Numbered from the stretch's first letter, positions 42,945 through 52,745 are shown. The stretch: 64,000 nucleotides of DNA from Pseudomonas silvicola (GCF_026651855.1 NZ_CP093280.1:7152501-7216500), one strand, 5' to 3'. Made by a program: numbers and translations. Notes: generated from the sequence alone by a model not told the origin.

Positions 42945-43811
42945 ATGGAAGGTCGCCGCCGAGTGTTGACGCTGTTGCTGTGCCTGGCCTTGCCGCTGGT
43001 CGCCCGGGCGGGGGAACCGTTGACCTGGCTGGTGCGCGACCTGCCGCCGCTGACCATCGAAACCGGACCACGCGCCGGCGAAGGCGCGGTGGACCGAGTG
43101 CTGCCATTGCTGATGCAGGCCCTGCCGGACCATGCCCACAGCGTGGTCCGGGTCAATCGGGCGCGGGCCCTGCAGATGCTGCAGGAGCCAGCGCTCAGTT
43201 GCGACCCTGAACTGCTGTGGACAGCCGACCGCAGCCAGACGGCGGTGTACTCCATCCCCATGTTCGCCACCCTGACCAATGGCCTGATCATCCGTCATCA
43301 GGACCGCCATGGTTTCAACGGTTTCATGCACCACGGCGCCCTTGACCTGCCCGCGTTGCTGGCCAGCCCGAACATCAAAGTCGGGCGGGTGGCGGAGCGC
43401 AGCTATGGCGGCGCCATTGACCGGGTATTGGCTGACGCCCCGCCCGCGGCGATCAATGCCCACCACGGCAACGACGCCGTGGCCAGCCTGCTGCAGATGC
43501 AGCAACGGGGCAGGCTGGACGGCGTATTGGGCTACTGGCCGGAAGTGTTGTACCTGGCGCCTCAGGAACAGATCGCCGGCGAAGACCTCGAATTCCTGCC
43601 GATACTGGGTGTGCCGCGCTACCAGAACGTCTACGTGGCCTGCACCAACACCGTCCAGGGCCGAGCGGTGATCCAGCGCCTGAATCAATTGCTGGCCACG
43701 CTGCGTACCACCACTCTGCCGGGCTATTACGCCGAGTGGCTGGACCCAGCCAGCCGGGCGGACTACCTGCGTGACGCCCAGCGGTTCTTTACCGAGGCGG
43801 CTATGCGTTAG
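42945..43811 (+). CDS. Periplasmic solute-binding-like protein (SBP_bac_3-like)
   Basis: A 288-residue protein with a signal peptide (about residues 1-22, ending ARAGEP) and a type II periplasmic-binding fold: LTWLVRDLPPLTIE at the N-terminus, an ASPNIKVGRVAERSYGG segment and a C-terminal VYVACTNTVQGRAVIQRLNQLL. It resembles stand-alone amino-acid-binding-like proteins often found without a transporter in Pseudomonas. No ABC permease is adjacent. A role as a sensor input is possible but not shown. Confidence 0.78.
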   Translation: MEGRRRVLTLLLCLALPLVARAGEPLTWLVRDLPPLTIETGPRAGEGAVDRVLPLLMQALPDHAHSVVRVNRARALQMLQEPALSCDPELLWTADRSQTAVYSIPMFATLTNGLIIRHQDRHGFNGFMHHGALDLPALLASPNIKVGRVAERSYGGAIDRVLADAPPAAINAHHGNDAVASLLQMQQRGRLDGVLGYWPEVLYLAPQEQIAGEDLEFLPILGVPRYQNVYVACTNTVQGRAVIQRLNQLLATLRTTTLPGYYAEWLDPASRADYLRDAQRFFTEAAMR

Positions 43812-43833
43812 GCCAGATCGCAGGCAAAAAGAA

Positions 43834-43863
43834 ACCCCGGGCAGTGGGGAGGCTACCCGGGGT
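43834..43863 (-). terminator. Rho-independent terminator
   Basis: ACCCCGGG/CCCGGGGT stem; read on the minus strand it is followed by TTTCTTTTT. It lies after the DUF1652 gene and also just past the convergent binding-protein gene. Confidence 0.8.
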
Positions 43864-43972
43864 CAAACATGGCCCAACTGCTGGGCCAGTACGACAGGTC
43901 GCAGGCACCGGAGCACAATGCCAGCCCCCCTGCCCTTACCAGATGTGAACGTGGTGCAGGCTGAAGGTTCCG

Positions 43973-44263
43973 CTAATTCATCACCGCGCCCGCGACAGGC
44001 GCTTGGGCACTGGCCGCCATGGCCGCCAACATGCACGGTTGCAGGCGCCCTTCGGCGACCATCAGGTCGCGGTGCAGGCCGTCGACCACGTCGATCAAGG
44101 CACGCGTATCGGCGAACTGGCGGCGGCTGAAATGCCGGTCCAGTACCAGAGCGCCGGTCGAATCGCGCAATATCACCCGGCATTCAAGCGGGCCGCCCAC
44201 ATCGACCACGTCCACGTGGTAGGGCGTCAGTGCTTCAGTCAGCAACTCGTTGATATTTTCCAT
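43973..44263 (-). CDS. DUF1652 domain protein
   Basis: A 96-residue protein with the DUF1652 pattern: MENINELLTEALTPYHVDV, then a beta-rich core ECRVILRDSTGALVLDRHFSRRQ and an AEGRL tail. Small proteins of this kind are abundant in Pseudomonas and often lie near regulatory loci. Function unknown. A strong terminator lies 110 bases downstream. Confidence 0.78.
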   Translation of the reverse strand: MENINELLTEALTPYHVDVVDVGGPLECRVILRDSTGALVLDRHFSRRQFADTRALIDVVDGLHRDLMVAEGRLQPCMLAAMAASAQAPVAGAVMN

Positions 44264-44484
44264 TCGATCACCACTCAGTTGTTCGAAATCAAGGTGTCTA
44301 TCAATGACCCGCCGTAAGGGCAAAAAGTTCTAAACGTGCCCGACGGGGAGTGAAGGTGCGTTTTCAGCTTGCCCGTGGAATATGACAGTTGAAATACCGA
44401 AAAAGCCAGCCCCAAGGGGCGCATGGGAGGCAAGTAATTGCCTCGGGATGTGCCAGACTGACAGCCTCGACACGGAGCCCTATC

Positions 44485-45141
44485 GTGAATACCCCCACGC
44501 CCTTGCGCATTCTGATCGCCGACGACCACCCTATCTTTCGGATCGGGCTACGCGCCGTGCTGCAGCAGGACCCTGACCTGGTGGTGGTGGGTGAGGCCAG
44601 CACGCCTTCGCAACTGACCCAATGGCTGGAGGAAGGCGAGTGCGACCTGTTGATCACCGATTTCATGATGCCCGCCGAGCACCAGAACGACGGCCTGCGG
44701 CTGTTGGAGACGGTTCACCGGCGCTGGCCGACGCTGCCGATCCTGGTGGTGACCATGCTCACCAATGGCGGCCTGTTCCGCTCGATGCTCGAAGCCGGCG
44801 TGCGCGGGGTGCTGGGCAAGGCCAGCCTGGTGAGCGAACTGCCCCAGGCGATCGCGCAACTGCGCCGCAACAAGGTATTCATCGCCGAGTCGGTGAGCCA
44901 GGTACTGCTGCAGGAGGGCGAAACGCGGCCCGACCGCCTGTTCGAACGTGAAGCCCTGTCACCCAGGGAGCTGGAGGTGACCCGGCTGCTGGCCGGGGGC
45001 CTGTCGGTGGGCGAAATAGCCCAGCAGCTCAACCGCAGCAAGCAGACGGTGAGCGCCCAGAAGGTCAGTGCCATGCGCAAGCTGGGGGTGGCCAATGATG
45101 CGGCGCTGTTCATCTACCTTCAGGAACATGGCCTGGCCTGA
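44485..45141 (+). CDS. LuxR-type response regulator (RocA1/SadA-like)
   Basis: A 218-residue NarL/FixJ-type regulator. The receiver domain has ADDHP near the N-terminus and phospho-acceptor Asp59 in LLITDFMMP. The C-terminal LuxR helix-turn-helix reads LSPRELEVTRLLAGGLSVGEIA (about residues 151-172, split) and SKQTVSAQKVSAMRKLG. The start is a GTG with a GGAG site seven bases upstream. It is convergent with an EAL response regulator and an unorthodox kinase, the arrangement of the P. aeruginosa Roc/Sad system that governs fimbriae and biofilm development. Confidence 0.88.
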   Translation: MNTPTPLRILIADDHPIFRIGLRAVLQQDPDLVVVGEASTPSQLTQWLEEGECDLLITDFMMPAEHQNDGLRLLETVHRRWPTLPILVVTMLTNGGLFRSMLEAGVRGVLGKASLVSELPQAIAQLRRNKVFIAESVSQVLLQEGETRPDRLFEREALSPRELEVTRLLAGGLSVGEIAQQLNRSKQTVSAQKVSAMRKLGVANDAALFIYLQEHGLA

Positions 45142-45179
45142 CTTGACGGAAGCCAACCATCCGGAGGCCGATCGGGAGT

Positions 45180-46493
45180 TCATTCATTCCCCTGTGGGAC
45201 CGGGCGAAGCTCGGGAAACAGCCGCCGCGGTTCAGCAGCTGCACTGTGGTGTTCTGTTTCCGAGCTTCCCACGGTTTCACCGGGGCGGGGCCATTGGCTG
45301 GCGTCGTGGGTACTCATCCAGGTACGCAATGCCGGGCCGGCCATGGGCATGGCCACGTAATGGCCTTGCAGTGCAGGCTGGCCCAGGGTTTCCAGCGCCA
45401 GGAAGTCACTGGCGGTTTCCACGCCTTCCACCACCACAGCCAGGCCCATGCGCCGAGCCATGATCAGTGCGCCGGCCACCACTGCCGCCTTGCGGCCGTC
45501 CTCGGCCACGCCACGCACGAACTGGCTGGGTATCTTCACCTCGGAAAACGGCAGGGCCAGCAGCCGTTGCAGGTTGAAATCCCCCATGCCGAAATCATCG
45601 ATGGCCAGCCCGCAGCCCAGCAAACGCAGGCGCAGCAAAGCCTCAAGCGCCACGCTGCTGGTGCAGGCCTGCTGGCTTTCGACGATCTCCAGGGTCAACA
45701 CCGACGCCGGCAGGCCCAAGGGCTGAAGCAAGCCCCTGAGACGCTCCACGAACCCTTCGCTTTCGATCAGCGAGGTGGGCACGTTGACGGCTACCGGCAA
45801 GGCCTCGCCCTGTTCGTCGCGCACTGACGCGCTCAAGGCCAGCGCGCAGTCGAGCATGTGCCAGCTGAGCTGCGGCAGCAAACCGGCGTAGCTCACCAAC
45901 GGCAGAAAGCTGGCCGGCGACAATAGCCCCAGGGCCGGATGCTCCCAGCGCACCAACGCCTCGACACCCAGCAACCGGCCGTCCAGGGCCACCTTGGGCT
46001 GAAAGTACGGTTGCCACTGTTCAAGCAACCGTGGCAGGCGGTCAACCGTCAGTTCGTCCAGCGCCACCAGTTCGTCGACCTCAACCAGCGGCATGGCCCG
46101 CTGCTCGGCGTTTCGGTCATAGCCTTGCAGCAGTTCATGCAGCACCGCCGGGCTGGCAGGTTTCTCCAGCACGCCGAGCACCTGCAGCCCCAGGTGCCGA
46201 GCCAGTTGCCCGACGCCGTCGAGCAGGTCGCGGCCCAGGCTGGAAAGAATGATCAGCGCACGCGCTTGCCGGTGCCGCGCCAGGTGGCGGATCACCTGCA
46301 ATCCGTCACCTTCCTCCAGTTGCAGGTCGCAGATGGCCACGTCCACCGGCCCGCGCCGCTCCAGCGAGCCCAGCGCACCCTCCACGGTGTCGGCGGTCAA
46401 GACGTCGAACACCCCGCTGGCATTGAGCATCTGGTGCAGTGCCATCAGCTGGAACGGGCTGTCTTCAAGAATCAGGACTTTCAGTGCGTGCAT
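45180..46493 (-). CDS. EAL-domain response regulator (RocR/SadR-like)
   Basis: A 437-residue protein with an N-terminal receiver (phospho-acceptor Asp56 in VAICDLQL) and an EAL c-di-GMP phosphodiesterase domain from about residue 150. EAL is intact at 178-180 (VEALVRWEHP). NVPTSLIE, LTLEIVES, AIDDFGMGDFNLQRL, SEVKIPSQFV and VVVEGVET supply the other catalytic-type residues. In the Roc/Sad system such a protein competes for phosphate and lowers c-di-GMP. The final 12 or so codons lie in a REP-like sequence, so the tail FPELRPVPQGNE is probably an accretion. Confidence 0.88.
   Translation of the reverse strand: MHALKVLILEDSPFQLMALHQMLNASGVFDVLTADTVEGALGSLERRGPVDVAICDLQLEEGDGLQVIRHLARHRQARALIILSSLGRDLLDGVGQLARHLGLQVLGVLEKPASPAVLHELLQGYDRNAEQRAMPLVEVDELVALDELTVDRLPRLLEQWQPYFQPKVALDGRLLGVEALVRWEHPALGLLSPASFLPLVSYAGLLPQLSWHMLDCALALSASVRDEQGEALPVAVNVPTSLIESEGFVERLRGLLQPLGLPASVLTLEIVESQQACTSSVALEALLRLRLLGCGLAIDDFGMGDFNLQRLLALPFSEVKIPSQFVRGVAEDGRKAAVVAGALIMARRMGLAVVVEGVETASDFLALETLGQPALQGHYVAMPMAGPALRTWMSTHDASQWPRPGETVGSSETEHHSAAAEPRRLFPELRPVPQGNE
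45193..45234 (-). repeat. REP-like element overlapping the 3' end of the EAL gene
   Basis: The sequence GAGCTTCGCCCGGTCCCACA, read on the minus strand, is identical to that at 36901-36920, and the flank with TGAACC and CCGCGG is also similar. It is therefore a second copy of the same intergenic element, here inside coding sequence. Confidence 0.7.
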
Positions 46494-46568
46494 GTGCCTA
46501 TCTCTCAATCACGCCACTGGGGTGGCGACGCTTGCGGCACACTCTAGGCCTTGTAACAGGCGAGACAC

Positions 46569-46597
46569 ATAGGACAAGTCCTATTCTGAGTAGGACA
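46569..46597. promoter_or_regulatory. Candidate LuxR-type operator
   Basis: ATAGGAC-AA-GTCCTAT is a palindrome with 7-bp arms, followed by another TAGGACAT half-site. It lies between the kinase stop and the EAL gene, 75-105 bases upstream of the EAL start codon. The shape resembles binding sites of NarL/RcsB-type regulators, and the neighbouring RocA-like protein is a natural candidate binder. Confidence 0.4.
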
Positions 46598-49500
46598 TTT
46601 CCCAAAGTTGATGCGCAATATCCTGGGCTAACGCGTCCAGCCGCGCTTTCAGGGCAAGCCATTGCTCACCCAGTGGCGCCGGGGCTTGCGCCCGGGCACT
46701 GGCGTCCAGGGCGGCGCAAGCCTTGGCCATGGGCCCGGCGTCGATCAGGCAGGCCACGCCTTTGAGCCGGTGCAGCGACGCCCGCAACGCCGACCAGTCG
46801 GCCTTGGACACGGCGGTGGCGAGCCCTTCCTGCTCCTGGGCGATGTTGCGCAGCAGTTCTTCGAGCATCCGGCGCATTACCTGCGCATCGGCCTGGGTCA
46901 TGCGCCGCAAGGTGTCCATGTCGAAGGCTGGCGGCACACCCAGGCTAGCCAGCAGCCGGCCCAGCGCTTGCAGCTCCAGGGGTTTGACCAGCAACTGGTT
47001 CATGCCCGCCTCACGGCAGCGCTCGGCCTCCTGTGCCTGGCCATTGGCGCTGCAGCCGAAGATCGGCACCGGCAACCGCCCCGATTCGGCTTCTGACCGG
47101 CGAATGGCCTGCGCCAGGGCATAGCCGCTCATACCCGGCATGCGGCAGTCGGTGATGACCACGTCCACGGGGTGGTCGCGCCACCAGGCCAAGGCCTCTT
47201 CGCCGCTGCTGGCCGTGTGCACGGCGTGGCCGAAAAAGGCGACTTGCTGGCCCACCACCAGGCGGTTGGCCGACAGGTCGTCCACCACCAGTACCCGCAA
47301 CGCCCGCGTGGGTATTTCGGTCGGCGCGTGGGCTATCGCGCTTTCAGGCAAGGCTGCCATGCGTGGCAGGGGCAACAACAGCACCACCTGGGTACCCTGG
47401 CCAACCACGCTGCTCAACTCGATCTTCCCGCCCATGAGGCCGACCAGTTGCTTGCAGATGCTCAGGCCCAACCCCGTGCCCTGCCCGTCCGGTTGGCCAC
47501 CTACCTGCACGAATGGCTTGAAGAGCCGGCGCTGCTGCTCGTGGTCGATACCCACGCCAGTGTCGCGCACTGTCACCTGCAACTGGCTATCGGCCAGGGC
47601 CTGTACATCGATGCCGACCCCGCCCTGCTGGGTGAACTTCAACGCATTGCTGAGCAGGTTGTGCATCACCTGGCGCAAGCGCAGTGGGTCGAAGCGATAG
47701 GTACCTTCGGCGTCGGCGGCGAGGCTGAGCTCCAGAGCAAGCCCGCGTTGGCCTGCCTGGGCAGCGAACAACTGGATGAGCGCTTCGAAGAACGGCCTCA
47801 GCTCGACGGCTTCCGGCAGCAGTTGCACGCTGCCGGACTCGATCTTGGCCAGGTCCAGGCTGTCGCCGATCAGCGCGATCAGGTCACGGGCCGACTGGTA
47901 GGCGACGTCCACGGCGCGCGACGGCTCGCCCCCACGCAAGCGGGTGGTCTCGCGTTCCAGTTCCAGCAGGCCGATGATGGCCGCCATGGGGGTACGGATC
48001 TCATGGCTCATGGTGGCCAGAAAACCGCTCTTGGCCTGGCTGGCCTGCTCGGCTACCTCACGGGCCTTCACCAGTTCGGCTTCCAGCCGTTCACGCTGCA
48101 GGATCTGCGCTTTCAGGCGGCTGCTCCACATCAGCGACACCAGGCCGAACAACAGGGCAGCGGCGAGCGCCCACCACACCCAGGGCGCGATGCGCTGCCA
48201 CACCGGCGCCGGACCATCCACCGCACCCAGCCATTTGATTCTCACGGCACGCAACTCGGCCACCGGGTAGGCTTCCAGGGACTTGTTGAGGATGCTGAGC
48301 AACTGCGGTTCCGCCAGGCGTACCGCAAAACGGTCCGCCGCCCAGCCGCCCTCGATGCTGCGCCCCACCTTGAGTTCACCCTGGGGGTAGCGCGCCACCG
48401 AACGCCAGGCACTGACTTCGCTATCCAGCGTAGCGTCGGCCTCGCCCTGGCGCACCAGGTCACGGGCCTGGTCGTAGGTGTCCACCAGACGCAGCCGGAT
48501 GCGCGGGTATTGCTGGCGCAGTTCGCTCTCAAGCGCATGCTCGCGGGGCAATGCCAGCACCCGCCCGGCCAGGTCGTCCAGCGAAGCGACAGCAGCGCCC
48601 TTGCCGCGCACCACGAGCACCCAGCCCTGCCCTCCGAAGGAATGGCTGAAGCCCAGGAAAGCCTTGCGCTCAGGGCTTTCCGAGAGCGTGGTGCTCATGT
48701 CGGCGGTGCCATTGCGCAGGGCCTGGAGGTTCTGGGCGATGGAGCCTGAGGGGACGAACTCGAACTGCAGGCCAGTCATGGACGACACGGTGGCCAGCAC
48801 GTCGCGGTTGAGGCCCACCCAGTTGCCTTGGCGGTCACGGTACAGATAGGGCGGGTATTCACTGGCAATCACCCGCACCTTGGGGTGTTCCCGTCGCCAT
48901 TGCGCTTCTTCGGTGCTCAATTGCACCCGCGGCTGGGCAATGTCGGACCCCAGCCCCGCGGTCCAGCGCCCGAGAATCTCCCGGCGCAAGGGTTCGTCGA
49001 TACTGGCCAGCGCCCGGTCGAGCATCGACTGCAAAGGGCTGTCGCCACGGCGCACGGCAAAGGCGAAGCCGGCCGCGGGCAAGCGGGCGCTGTCGGCGAT
49101 GCGCAGGCCCATGAACGGCCGCAGGGCACTGTAGGCGCGCACCACCACTTCATTGCCGATGAAACCCTGCACATCCCCCTGGGCCACCGCTTCCAGCCCG
49201 CTGGCCAGGCTCGGGGCGACCACGATCTGGTTGCCAGGGTACGTGTCGTGCAGCACCCCCAGGTCTGTGTAACCATCGAGCACCGCGACCTTGCCGCCCT
49301 GGGGCAGCGTAGCTGCTGCTCCGGTGTCGCGCACCACCAGCACCGCATCGTCGGGCATGTAGGCGCGGGTGAAGGCAAGCCCGGGGACCTGCCGCTCGAA
49401 ACCATTGGCACTGGTGAGTATGTCTATTTCGCGGTTCTGCAAGGCGTCCACGGCTTCCTCGCGACGGGCAAAGCCATGAATCTGCAAGGGAACGCCAAGC

Positions 49501-49793
49501 CTGCTGGCGATCAGGTTGAGGTAGTCGGCACTGATGCCACGGTATCGGTTGCGGTCGACCGTGATGTCCACCGGCTCGTGGTCGGTGATCGATACACCGA
49601 CCCTGAGCACCCCGTGGCGCTGCAACCACTGCTGGTCGCTGGGCGCCAGTGCCAGGGGGCTCAATTGCGTGAAGGCCGGCATCAGCGTGAAAGGCAAGCT
49701 CTGGGCGGCCTGCGCCAGCCCACAGGACGCCAGGCACAGCAACGCCAGCCAGGCGGCCAGCCAGCGTTTCGATGCGTGGTGTGCGTGCTTCAT
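46581..49793 (-). CDS. Unorthodox hybrid sensor kinase (RocS1/SadS, BvgS-like)
   Basis: A 1070-residue sensor: signal peptide (1-30), two tandem periplasmic SBP_bac_3-like domains (about 60-280 and 300-520), one membrane helix (about 537-556), HisKA with phospho-His597 ([10 protein letters not shown]), ATPase domain (N-box [10 protein letters not shown] at about 711-720, [16 protein letters not shown]), receiver with Asp882 ([10 protein letters not shown]) and an Hpt domain with His1008 ([13 protein letters not shown]). The His-Asp-His relay and Venus-flytrap pair match BvgS and RocS1. Partners are the LuxR-type and EAL regulators next door. Between it and thrC lies a good terminator. Confidence 0.92.
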   Translation of the reverse strand: MKHAHHASKRWLAAWLALLCLASCGLAQAAQSLPFTLMPAFTQLSPLALAPSDQQWLQRHGVLRVGVSITDHEPVDITVDRNRYRGISADYLNLIASRLGVPLQIHGFARREEAVDALQNREIDILTSANGFERQVPGLAFTRAYMPDDAVLVVRDTGAAATLPQGGKVAVLDGYTDLGVLHDTYPGNQIVVAPSLASGLEAVAQGDVQGFIGNEVVVRAYSALRPFMGLRIADSARLPAAGFAFAVRRGDSPLQSMLDRALASIDEPLRREILGRWTAGLGSDIAQPRVQLSTEEAQWRREHPKVRVIASEYPPYLYRDRQGNWVGLNRDVLATVSSMTGLQFEFVPSGSIAQNLQALRNGTADMSTTLSESPERKAFLGFSHSFGGQGWVLVVRGKGAAVASLDDLAGRVLALPREHALESELRQQYPRIRLRLVDTYDQARDLVRQGEADATLDSEVSAWRSVARYPQGELKVGRSIEGGWAADRFAVRLAEPQLLSILNKSLEAYPVAELRAVRIKWLGAVDGPAPVWQRIAPWVWWALAAALLFGLVSLMWSSRLKAQILQRERLEAELVKAREVAEQASQAKSGFLATMSHEIRTPMAAIIGLLELERETTRLRGGEPSRAVDVAYQSARDLIALIGDSLDLAKIESGSVQLLPEAVELRPFFEALIQLFAAQAGQRGLALELSLAADAEGTYRFDPLRLRQVMHNLLSNALKFTQQGGVGIDVQALADSQLQVTVRDTGVGIDHEQQRRLFKPFVQVGGQPDGQGTGLGLSICKQLVGLMGGKIELSSVVGQGTQVVLLLPLPRMAALPESAIAHAPTEIPTRALRVLVVDDLSANRLVVGQQVAFFGHAVHTASSGEEALAWWRDHPVDVVITDCRMPGMSGYALAQAIRRSEAESGRLPVPIFGCSANGQAQEAERCREAGMNQLLVKPLELQALGRLLASLGVPPAFDMDTLRRMTQADAQVMRRMLEELLRNIAQEQEGLATAVSKADWSALRASLHRLKGVACLIDAGPMAKACAALDASARAQAPAPLGEQWLALKARLDALAQDIAHQLWEMSYSE

Positions 49794-49847
49794 GCGCGTG
49801 CCCTTGATACCCCGTTTCCCAGGGTCAAGTTTGACACGTAGAAAAGA

Positions 49848-49872
49848 TAAAGCCCGTCGGAGACGGGCTTTA
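49848..49872 (-). terminator. Rho-independent terminator of thrC
   Basis: A perfect 11-bp stem, TAAAGCCCGTC/GACGGGCTTTA, with a three-base loop follows thrC; on the minus strand a T-rich run (TTTATCTTTT) comes next. Confidence 0.9.
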
Positions 49873-49892
49873 AGTGTTGCAGGACTAGTCCG

Positions 49893-51302
49893 TCACAGCG
49901 GTTTGCCGCGGTTGCCATGCTGGCTGACGAACGCTTGCACGGCCTTCAGGTCGTTGGGCAGCACGGTGCACTTTTCTTCGCGGCTGAGCAGGTCGGTCAG
50001 GTGCGCGGGCAGCTCCAGCGCCTTGCCCACGCCGGCCTTGACCACCGCGTCAGGGAACTTGACCGGGTGCGCGGTGCCCAGTACCACCATGGGAATGTCC
50101 AGGCTGCGGCGGCATTCGCGCGCGGCCTTGACGCCGATGGCGGTGTGCGGGTCCAGCACTTCGCCGGTCTGGGCGAAGACTTCGGCGATGGTCTCGCAGG
50201 TGGCTTCGTCGCTGACCGCCAGGGAGTCGAACAGCTTGCGCGCTTCGGTCCAGCGCTCCTGCTCGACGCTGAAACCGCCCCCTTGCTTGAAGGTGTCCAT
50301 CAGCTCGGCGATGGCTGCGCCGTTGCGACCGTGCAGGTCGAACAGCAGGCGTTCGAAGTTGGACGACACCATGATGTCCATGGACGGCGACAGGGTGGCG
50401 TGCAGGGTTTCCTTGACGTACTGGTTGCCGCTCATGAAGCGGTGCAGGATGTCGTTGCGGTTGGTGGCCACGATCAGCTGGTTGATCGGCAGACCCATGT
50501 TGCGCGCCAGGTAACCGGCGAAAATATCGCCGAAGTTGCCGGTAGGCACCGAGAACGACACCGAGCGCGCCGGGCCGCCCAATTGCAGGGCCGCGTGGAA
50601 GTAGTAGACGATCTGGGCCATGATGCGCGCCCAGTTGATCGAGTTCACCGCGACCAGGCGCGTGCCCTTCAGGAAGCTCTGGTCAGCGAAGCTGTTCTTG
50701 ACCATTTCCTGGCAGTCGTCGAAGTTGCCTTCGATGGCGATGTTGTGAATGTTGTCGCCGAACAGCGTGGTCATCTGCCGACGCTGCACTTCCGATACGC
50801 GCTGGTGCGGGTGCAGGATGAAAATGTCGACGTTTTCGCAGTGCTTGCAGCCTTCGATGGCGGCCGACCCGGTGTCACCACTGGTGGCGCCGATGATCAC
50901 CACACGCTCGCCACGCTTGGCCAGCACATAGTCCAGCAGGCGGCCGAGCAGTTGCAGGGCGAAGTCCTTGAACGCCAGGGTCGGGCCGTGGAACAGCTCC
51001 ATCACCCATTCGTTGCCGTTGAGTTGGCGCAGCGGCGCCACGGCGTTGTGGGCGAACACACCGTAGGTTTCTTCGAGGATCTTCTTGAAGTCGGCGTCCG
51101 GGATGCTGCCGGTGACGAACGGGCGCATGATGCGGAACGCCAGCTCGTGGTACGGCAGGCCGGCCCACGAGGCGATTTCTTCCACGGTGAAACGTGGCAG
51201 GTTTTCCGGCACGTACAGGCCGCCGTCACTGGCCAGGCCAGCCAGCAGCACGTCTTCGAAATTCAGGGCCGGGGCTTTGCCGCGGGTGCTGATATAGCGC
51301 AT
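49893..51302 (-). CDS. thrC: Threonine synthase
   Basis: A 469-residue PLP enzyme that converts O-phosphohomoserine to threonine. The PLP Lys is in LAFKDFALQLLG (about residue 108-110), and a glycine-rich phosphate loop is seen in PTGNFGDIFAGYLA. The N-terminal MRYISTRGKAPALNFEDVLLAGLASDGGLYVP (in two parts) is the long-form type usual in Pseudomonas. It follows hom on the same strand after a 121-base gap. thrB is not here, so homoserine kinase must be elsewhere. Confidence 0.96.
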   Translation of the reverse strand: MRYISTRGKAPALNFEDVLLAGLASDGGLYVPENLPRFTVEEIASWAGLPYHELAFRIMRPFVTGSIPDADFKKILEETYGVFAHNAVAPLRQLNGNEWVMELFHGPTLAFKDFALQLLGRLLDYVLAKRGERVVIIGATSGDTGSAAIEGCKHCENVDIFILHPHQRVSEVQRRQMTTLFGDNIHNIAIEGNFDDCQEMVKNSFADQSFLKGTRLVAVNSINWARIMAQIVYYFHAALQLGGPARSVSFSVPTGNFGDIFAGYLARNMGLPINQLIVATNRNDILHRFMSGNQYVKETLHATLSPSMDIMVSSNFERLLFDLHGRNGAAIAELMDTFKQGGGFSVEQERWTEARKLFDSLAVSDEATCETIAEVFAQTGEVLDPHTAIGVKAARECRRSLDIPMVVLGTAHPVKFPDAVVKAGVGKALELPAHLTDLLSREEKCTVLPNDLKAVQAFVSQHGNRGKPL

Positions 51303-51343
51303 TTTTTCCAACCTTTGGTTCGAGCTTCAAGCTTCAGGCTACA

Positions 51344-51397
51344 CGCTGCAAGTGGGTACGCGCACATTCATGAACGTGCGGTGCCTCGCTTGCAGCG
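51344..51397. repeat. Nested inverted repeats between thrC and hom
   Basis: An outer CGCTGCAAG/CTTGCAGCG stem (51344-51352 with 51389-51397) encloses a near-perfect palindrome CGCACATTCATGAACGTGCG (51361-51380). The pair resembles the REP-type hairpins common between Pseudomonas genes, and the similar GCTGCAAG motif recurs at 62538. Confidence 0.6.
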
Positions 51398-51423
51398 CGC
51401 CGCTCACCGCTTGCCGCTGCCAG

Positions 51424-52728
51424 TTAATTGAGGTGTTCGACGCGGATGCGGACCACTTGGCCGACCACGCCTTCCAGCGCTTCAAGCGCCTTGATGGCGT
51501 CGTTCATGCGCTGTTCCTGCACCCGGTGGGTCAGCAGGATCATGGGCACCAGGCCGTCCTGTTCCTCGACTTCCTTCTGCAGGGCCGACTCGATGTTGAT
51601 ACCGCGCTCGGACAGGATGCTGGCGACCTGGGCGAGCACGCCCGGGTGGTCCTTGGCCTGGATGCGCAGGTAGTAAGCGGTTTCGCACTGGTCGATCGGC
51701 AGGATCGGGTGCGCCGACAGCGAATCGGGCTGGAAGGCCAGGTGCGGCACGCGGTTTTCCGGGTCGCTGGTCATGGCCCGAACCACGTCCACCAGGTCGG
51801 CGATGACCGAGGAAGCGGTAGGCTCCATGCCGGCCCCGGCACCGTAGAACAGGGTTGAACCGGCGGCGTCGCCATTGACCATCACCGCGTTCATCACGCC
51901 ATTGACGTTGGCGATCAGGCGGTCGGCCGGGATCAGCGTCGGGTGCACGCGCAGTTCGATGCCGGCGGCGGTGCTGCGGGCCACGCCCAGGTGCTTGATG
52001 CGATAGCCCAGCGCCTCGGCGTAGTTCACGTCAGCGGTGGTCAGCTGGGTGATGCCCTCGGTGTAGGCCTTGTCGAACTGCAGCGGGATACCGAAGGCGA
52101 TGGACGCCAGGATGGTCAGCTTGTGCGCCGCGTCGATGCCTTCCACGTCGAAGGTCGGGTCGGCTTCGGCGTAACCCAGGGCCTGGGCTTCGGCGAGCAC
52201 GTCTTCGAAGGTGCGGCCCTTCTCGCGCATTTCAGTGAGGATGAAATTGCCGGTGCCGTTGATGATGCCAGCCACCCAGTTGATGCGGTTGGCCGACAGC
52301 CCTTCACGAATGGCCTTGATCACCGGAATGCCACCGGCCACGGCGGCTTCGAACGCCACGATCACGCCCTTCTCCCGGGCCTTGGCGAAGATTTCGTTGC
52401 CGTGCACGGCGATCAGCGCCTTGTTGGCGGTGACCACGTGCTTGCCGTTCTCGATGGCCTTGAGCACCAGTTCGCGGGCCACGGTGTAGCCGCCGATCAA
52501 TTCGATGACGATGTCGATCTCAGGGTTGGTGGCCACTGCGAAGACATCGTTGGTAATGGGGGTACCGGTAATCTGGCAATTCGGGTTCTGCGAACGCATG
52601 GCAATCTGAGCCACCTGGATACCACGCCCGGCACGGCGGGCAATCTCCTCGGCGTTGCGCTGAAGTACGTTGAAGGTGCCGCCACCGACGGTACCTAACC
52701 CACAGATGCCTACTTTGACCGGTTTCAC
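51424..52728 (-). CDS. hom: Homoserine dehydrogenase
   Basis: A 434-residue NAD(P)-dependent enzyme of threonine and methionine synthesis. The Rossmann motif is GICGLGTVGGGT (about residues 6-17), the substrate region is GGIPVIKAIREGL, and an ACT domain (YYLRIQAKDHPGVLAQVASILSE, in parts, about 352-375) gives threonine feedback control. The GTG start has GGGGAG six bases upstream. A terminator upstream separates it from dsbC, so it has its own promoter or relies on read-through. Confidence 0.96.
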   Translation of the reverse strand: MKPVKVGICGLGTVGGGTFNVLQRNAEEIARRAGRGIQVAQIAMRSQNPNCQITGTPITNDVFAVATNPEIDIVIELIGGYTVARELVLKAIENGKHVVTANKALIAVHGNEIFAKAREKGVIVAFEAAVAGGIPVIKAIREGLSANRINWVAGIINGTGNFILTEMREKGRTFEDVLAEAQALGYAEADPTFDVEGIDAAHKLTILASIAFGIPLQFDKAYTEGITQLTTADVNYAEALGYRIKHLGVARSTAAGIELRVHPTLIPADRLIANVNGVMNAVMVNGDAAGSTLFYGAGAGMEPTASSVIADLVDVVRAMTSDPENRVPHLAFQPDSLSAHPILPIDQCETAYYLRIQAKDHPGVLAQVASILSERGINIESALQKEVEEQDGLVPMILLTHRVQEQRMNDAIKALEALEGVVGQVVRIRVEHLN

Positions 52729-52745
52729 TCTGAACTCCCCATAAA

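Noticed and set aside
52686-52745. Threonine-type leader peptide or riboswitch before hom
   Set aside because: No run of Thr/Ile codons or alternative hairpins was found; only the dsbC terminator and a plain GGGGAG site are present.
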